Positions 60,289 to 64,000 of a DNA stretch of 64,000 nucleotides are shown in pieces; position 1 is the stretch's first letter, and each line of letters begins with the position of its first letter. The stretch comes from Eubacteriales bacterium (lineage in GTDB: Bacteria; Bacillota; Clostridia; Lachnospirales; Lachnospiraceae), in assembly GCA_030524175.1 (NCBI GenBank), contig JAUNHC010000002.1, positions 124,001-188,000 of the forward strand, read 5' to 3'. The notes beneath the pieces were generated by a model. That model saw only the letters and a program-made list of their open reading frames with translations. It was not told where the DNA came from and ran no database searches. A program made the translations under genes and the position numbers.

Positions 60289-61155
60289 ATGCTGGAAGAG
60301 TTAAAGACATTTATTGCAGTGGTAAAATACGGAAATTTCACAAAAGCCGGTGAGGCGGTAAATCTCTCCCAGCCGGCTGTAAGTACTCATATCAGCCGCC
60401 TTGAGAAACATTACGGAACTAAACTTGTGCTCCGCAACACAAAATCTATCCATATCACCGACAACGGCTGGATGCTCTACCGCAAGGCACAGGAAATCAC
60501 TGCCCTCTTTGAGGAGGCAGAACGGGAACAGAAGGAAGCGGGAAAAGAGCTGAAAGGTTCTTTGAAAGTAGGCGGGACTTATACAGTAGGGGAATGTGTA
60601 ATGCCGGGAATCTTGTGCCGGTACAAAGAGAAATACCCTGGTGTTCAGGTGGAGATGGTAATCGCTAACACAGAAGAAATTTTACATCTTGTACGGAAGG
60701 AACAGATTCAGATAGGCTTTATCGAAGGCCTTCATCAGAGAGACGAATTTGTGGGAAAATATTTCATGGAGGATTCCCTGAAGCTTCTTGTTTCCAGGGA
60801 TAATCCCCTTTCCAGGGAGCAGAAAATATGTCCCCGGATGTTAAAGCATCAGAACTGGATTTCCAGGGAGGAAGGTTCAGGCACAAGGGAGTATATGGAC
60901 TTCTTCCTTACCAGATATCACATCGAGCCTGAGAATATTACGGTCATGGGCAGCAATTATGCCATCAGAGAGGCTGTCCGCCACAATATGGGCATTACAG
61001 TGGCTTCAGGGCTTCTTGTAAGGGATGAGGACGAAATCTATGCCATGGATTTTGAAGAACCTTATGTAAGGCCGTTCTCCTATGTACTCCACAAGGAAGC
61101 AGAGATTTCCAGAACAGGAAAAGCCCTGCTGGAAATCCTTGAAGAAAAGCAGTAA
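60289..61155 (+). CDS. LysR-family transcription regulator
   Basis: 288 residues from the ATG at 60289, after CTGGAGGTG. Winged helix-turn-helix at residues 1-60 (LKTFIAVVKYGNFTKAGEAVNLSQPAVSTHISRLE, split around residue 20), then the periplasmic-binding-like effector domain (about 90-285). It is downstream of the M20 gene on the same strand and convergent with an AEC transporter gene, so it may control the hydrolase or the transporter; LysR genes more often face their targets divergently, which is not the case here. Confidence 0.92.
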   Translation: MLEELKTFIAVVKYGNFTKAGEAVNLSQPAVSTHISRLEKHYGTKLVLRNTKSIHITDNGWMLYRKAQEITALFEEAEREQKEAGKELKGSLKVGGTYTVGECVMPGILCRYKEKYPGVQVEMVIANTEEILHLVRKEQIQIGFIEGLHQRDEFVGKYFMEDSLKLLVSRDNPLSREQKICPRMLKHQNWISREEGSGTREYMDFFLTRYHIEPENITVMGSNYAIREAVRHNMGITVASGLLVRDEDEIYAMDFEEPYVRPFSYVLHKEAEISRTGKALLEILEEKQ

Positions 61156-61202
61156 GAGGATCCGCTTCATGGCAGCGTGATATTTGTGCCTGTGGTGAGT
61201 AA

Positions 61203-62147
61203 CTAGATCAGCCCCATGTTCCTGCAGAGGAACAGCCAGAAGGTGAGGGTGAAAGCACTCAGCAGGGTAGTCAGGAGGATGACACCTGAGGAGAAGGAAC
61301 CTTCATGGTCCATATTTTTAGCCATGATGAAACAGCTCACTGTGGTGGCGGAGCCCAGCATGATAATGATAGCCACCAGTTTGTCCTTGGTAAAGCCAAG
61401 TGATACGGCCAAGGGCAGAAACAATGCCTCAAAGCCTATAAGCTTTAAAAACGTACAGGCAGCGGCTGCCTTGATTCTTGAGAAGGCTTTGCCAAGCTTG
61501 AGAGAGCCGCCCATTGCCATCAGACCAAGAGGAGTTGCGATCTTACCCAGATTATTGATTGTAGTATCCAGGATAACAGGTTTGGGAAGTTTCAGGACTG
61601 ACCAGATCATGCCTGCCAGGATACCCAGGATAATAGGGTTAGTCACGATTCCTCTTATTGTGTTTTTCAGCATACGTTTATTAAATTTATCCTGTCCCGG
61701 CCGGAAAAAGGAAAGGACAGTGACAGCCATGACATTGTACAGAGGGACACTGGCGATGATCATAAGCGGAGCCATGCCGGCATTGCCGTAAAGATTCTGG
61801 ATCACAGCAATGCCGAGAAGGGCAGCGCTGCTTCTGTAGGAGGCCTGGATAAATTCTCCCTGGATATCCTTGGGCTTAAGGAAAAATGAAAGCCCCGTGG
61901 AAATGGCTATGCTGGCAAGTGTAGCAAGAAAGCAGAAAAGAACCATTCTGCCGTCCCATACATCATAGAAATCAGCGCTTGAAATATCCTGAAACAGAAG
62001 GGCAGGAAGGGCAGCGGCAAACACAAACTTATTCATCCTGCTTACAAAGGTATCATCAAAAAGCCCTATACGCCGGAACAGAAACCCTAAAACCAAGGTG
62101 AGGAATATGGGGATGGTGGCGTTAAGGCAGAAAATTAAATTCTCCAT
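61203..62147 (-). CDS. AEC-family (auxin efflux carrier-like) transporter
   Basis: 314 residues from the ATG at 62147, the start giving the usual first helix MENLIFCLNATIPIFLTLVLGF; an ATG farther up (62204) adds a polar stretch not expected in the family. About ten hydrophobic segments in two halves, with IGLFDDTFVSRMNKFVFAAALPALLFQDIS and PIILGILAGMIWSVL. Members move malate, other organic acids or amino-acid derivatives. The neighbouring M20 hydrolase may use or make the same compound, but this is only proximity. Confidence 0.88.
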   Translation of the reverse strand: MENLIFCLNATIPIFLTLVLGFLFRRIGLFDDTFVSRMNKFVFAAALPALLFQDISSADFYDVWDGRMVLFCFLATLASIAISTGLSFFLKPKDIQGEFIQASYRSSAALLGIAVIQNLYGNAGMAPLMIIASVPLYNVMAVTVLSFFRPGQDKFNKRMLKNTIRGIVTNPIILGILAGMIWSVLKLPKPVILDTTINNLGKIATPLGLMAMGGSLKLGKAFSRIKAAAACTFLKLIGFEALFLPLAVSLGFTKDKLVAIIIMLGSATTVSCFIMAKNMDHEGSFSSGVILLTTLLSAFTLTFWLFLCRNMGLI

Positions 62148-62223
62148 GTGAAATTCAACCTCTCTTATATGGGAATGGTATTTTACTTTTAACTCCCACA
62201 TCATTATAGTCTTTTATGTGGAA

Positions 62224-62273
62224 TTGTCAAATTCCTGTATCTGTGCTACACTTAAATAAGTGTAACGTAAAAC
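62224..62273 (+). promoter_or_regulatory. promoter and operator of the LacI gene
   Basis: TTGTCA 62224-62229, 17-base spacer, TACACT 62247-62252. GTGTAACGTAAAAC at 62260-62273 covers the start point. Two near-identical sites lie after the gene, so it is the likely self-regulation site. Confidence 0.8.
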
Positions 62274-62303
62274 CACGCAGTAAATTCCGGAGGAGATACA
62301 GCC

Positions 62304-63344
62304 ATGGCAACTATTAAAGATATTGCAAAACAAGCCGGGGTGAGTTTTACCACAGTGTCAAATGTCATCCATGGGAATACAAAAAAGGTTTCTCCTGCCA
62401 CCATAGAAAAGGTGGAGAAGCTTATGAAGGAAATGAATTATGTGCCTAATATGGGCGCCCGGATGCTGGTGCGGAGCTGTTCAAAGATCATAGGCGTCAT
62501 TGCAAGTGATATGACAGAACCTCTGAAAGAAGGGATCCAGAGTCCCTTTATGGCGGAAATCCTGGGTACCATGGAGAGGGAAATCCGGACTGCCGGGTAC
62601 TATATGATGCTGTGTTTTTCTGATTCTGCAGAAGAGATCGAGAAGCTTACAAGTACCTGGAACGTAGACGGGGTTATAACCGTGAGCCTTGGCACTGTCC
62701 TGAGCCGCAGGCTGGCCAAAAAGGTCCATGTTCCGGCTGTATATACTGACTGCTATTTTGATGCCAGGGAACCTTATATCAATGTGGGCACAGAGGATGA
62801 AAAAGGAGCCCGGGATATTACAGAATATCTTTTAGGCTTAGGGCACAGGAAACTTCTGTTCATCTCCGATGTGGAGAACCCTTCAGACCCTCAGACCTGC
62901 TGCGATGTGGGAAGAAAGCGGGAAGAAGGATTCCTGAATGCAATGAAAGACGCAGGGCTTGGCGATTGCAGCGGCAGGATTCTCCGCTGTGCAAATAAAA
63001 GAGAAGAAAAAGAACTCCTTTTCGAAAAAATAATTGCCAGAAAGGGAAAGGACACAGCCTTGGTTTTCTGTAATGATTACTTTGCCATAGAGGGAATTGA
63101 CTACCTCAGACATAAAGGGATCCATGTACCAAAGGACTTTTCCGTTACCGGATTTGATGATATCAACATGGCAGGTCTTATAAGTCCAAGGCTTACAACT
63201 GTCCATCAGGGTGTGAGCCAAAAAGGAAGGCTTGCGGTGAAGCATCTTCTGGCCCTTATAGAAAACAAGCCTCTTCCCGGAGAAATCCAGAGACTTCCTG
63301 TCAATATAGTGATTCGTGAATCTGCACAAAAAATCCAGGAAAAA

Positions 63345-63350
<6 letters not shown>
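62304..63350 (+). CDS. LacI-family regulator (MalR-like position)
   Basis: 348 residues. Helix-turn-helix and hinge at residues 1-60 (MATIKDIAKQAGVSFTTVSNVIHG, here split after AGVS; VEKLMKEMNYVPNMGARML), then a sugar-binding-protein-like effector domain with VTGFDDINMAGLISPRLTTVHQ near residue 285. The GH13 glucosidase gene follows after 148 bases with two copies of the presumed operator around its promoter. So it is probably a maltose/isomaltose-type sugar repressor; the inducer is inferred from the target. Confidence 0.92.

Positions 63351-64000
<650 letters not shown>

Overview
The window looks like chromosomal DNA of an anaerobic gut-type Clostridia, most likely Lachnospiraceae (Blautia/Ruminococcus-like). 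The basis is the gene set: type III plus type I glutamine synthetase, LL-diaminopimelate aminotransferase, a GGGtGRT gene pair, a class F flavodiiron protein, AspRS with GatCAB instead of AsnRS, and GHKL/LytTR two-component genes, all at moderate GC. I see no rRNA, tRNA, CRISPR array, prophage or intact insertion sequence.

Layout. 1-9.2 kb: end of argH, asd, a convergent GHKL kinase/LytTR regulator pair, a DUF3343 gene, a formate/nitrite-family channel, topB, a beta-helix acyltransferase-like protein and a TraX-family protein. 9.3-13.3 kb: a YtrA-type GntR regulator with an ABC transporter, then the probably highly expressed GGGtGRT pair. 13.5-20.6 kb: an AT-rich accessory stretch with two glycosyltransferase-type genes, a secreted nucleoside hydrolase, a DinB-like protein, a secreted LRR5-like protein and several very small genes. 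20.6-23.7 kb: oxidoreductase, MATE exporter, TRIC/YicG channel.

23.8-42 kb is a nitrogen block: an Amt-PII fusion, GS-III, PurF, CTP synthase, both glutamate synthase subunits, GS-I and an ANTAR-domain regulator, interrupted only by an HPr-like gene and a fibronectin-III protein. It continues into nondiscriminating AspRS, GatC, GatA, GatB and DapL (42-48 kb).

48.4-64 kb: a solute-binding lipoprotein paired with a very large hybrid kinase broken by a one-base shift in a T7 run, M18 aminopeptidase, HAD phosphatase, ArsC/Spx-like protein, class F flavodiiron protein, M20 hydrolase with a LysR regulator, AEC transporter, and a LacI regulator with three matching operators in front of a GH13 glucosidase that runs off the end.

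Main discovery candidate. The leaders of all five transcription units for ammonium or glutamine metabolism (amt, glnN, purF, pyrG-gltB-gltD, glnA) carry the same small hairpin: a 4-5 bp stem whose sequence covaries, closed on the hexaloop AAAGGC. In every case the loop and 3' arm of this hairpin are also the 5' arm of a terminator, so the two structures exclude each other. An ANTAR regulator (a family that binds hexaloop RNA hairpins with A at loop position 1 and G at position 4) lies directly after glnA, and its receiver domain lacks the phosphorylation residues. I infer an RNA-level antitermination regulon for glutamine metabolism. It is unusual because it seems to use one hairpin placed almost at the transcription start instead of the paired hairpins known for EutV/NasR systems.
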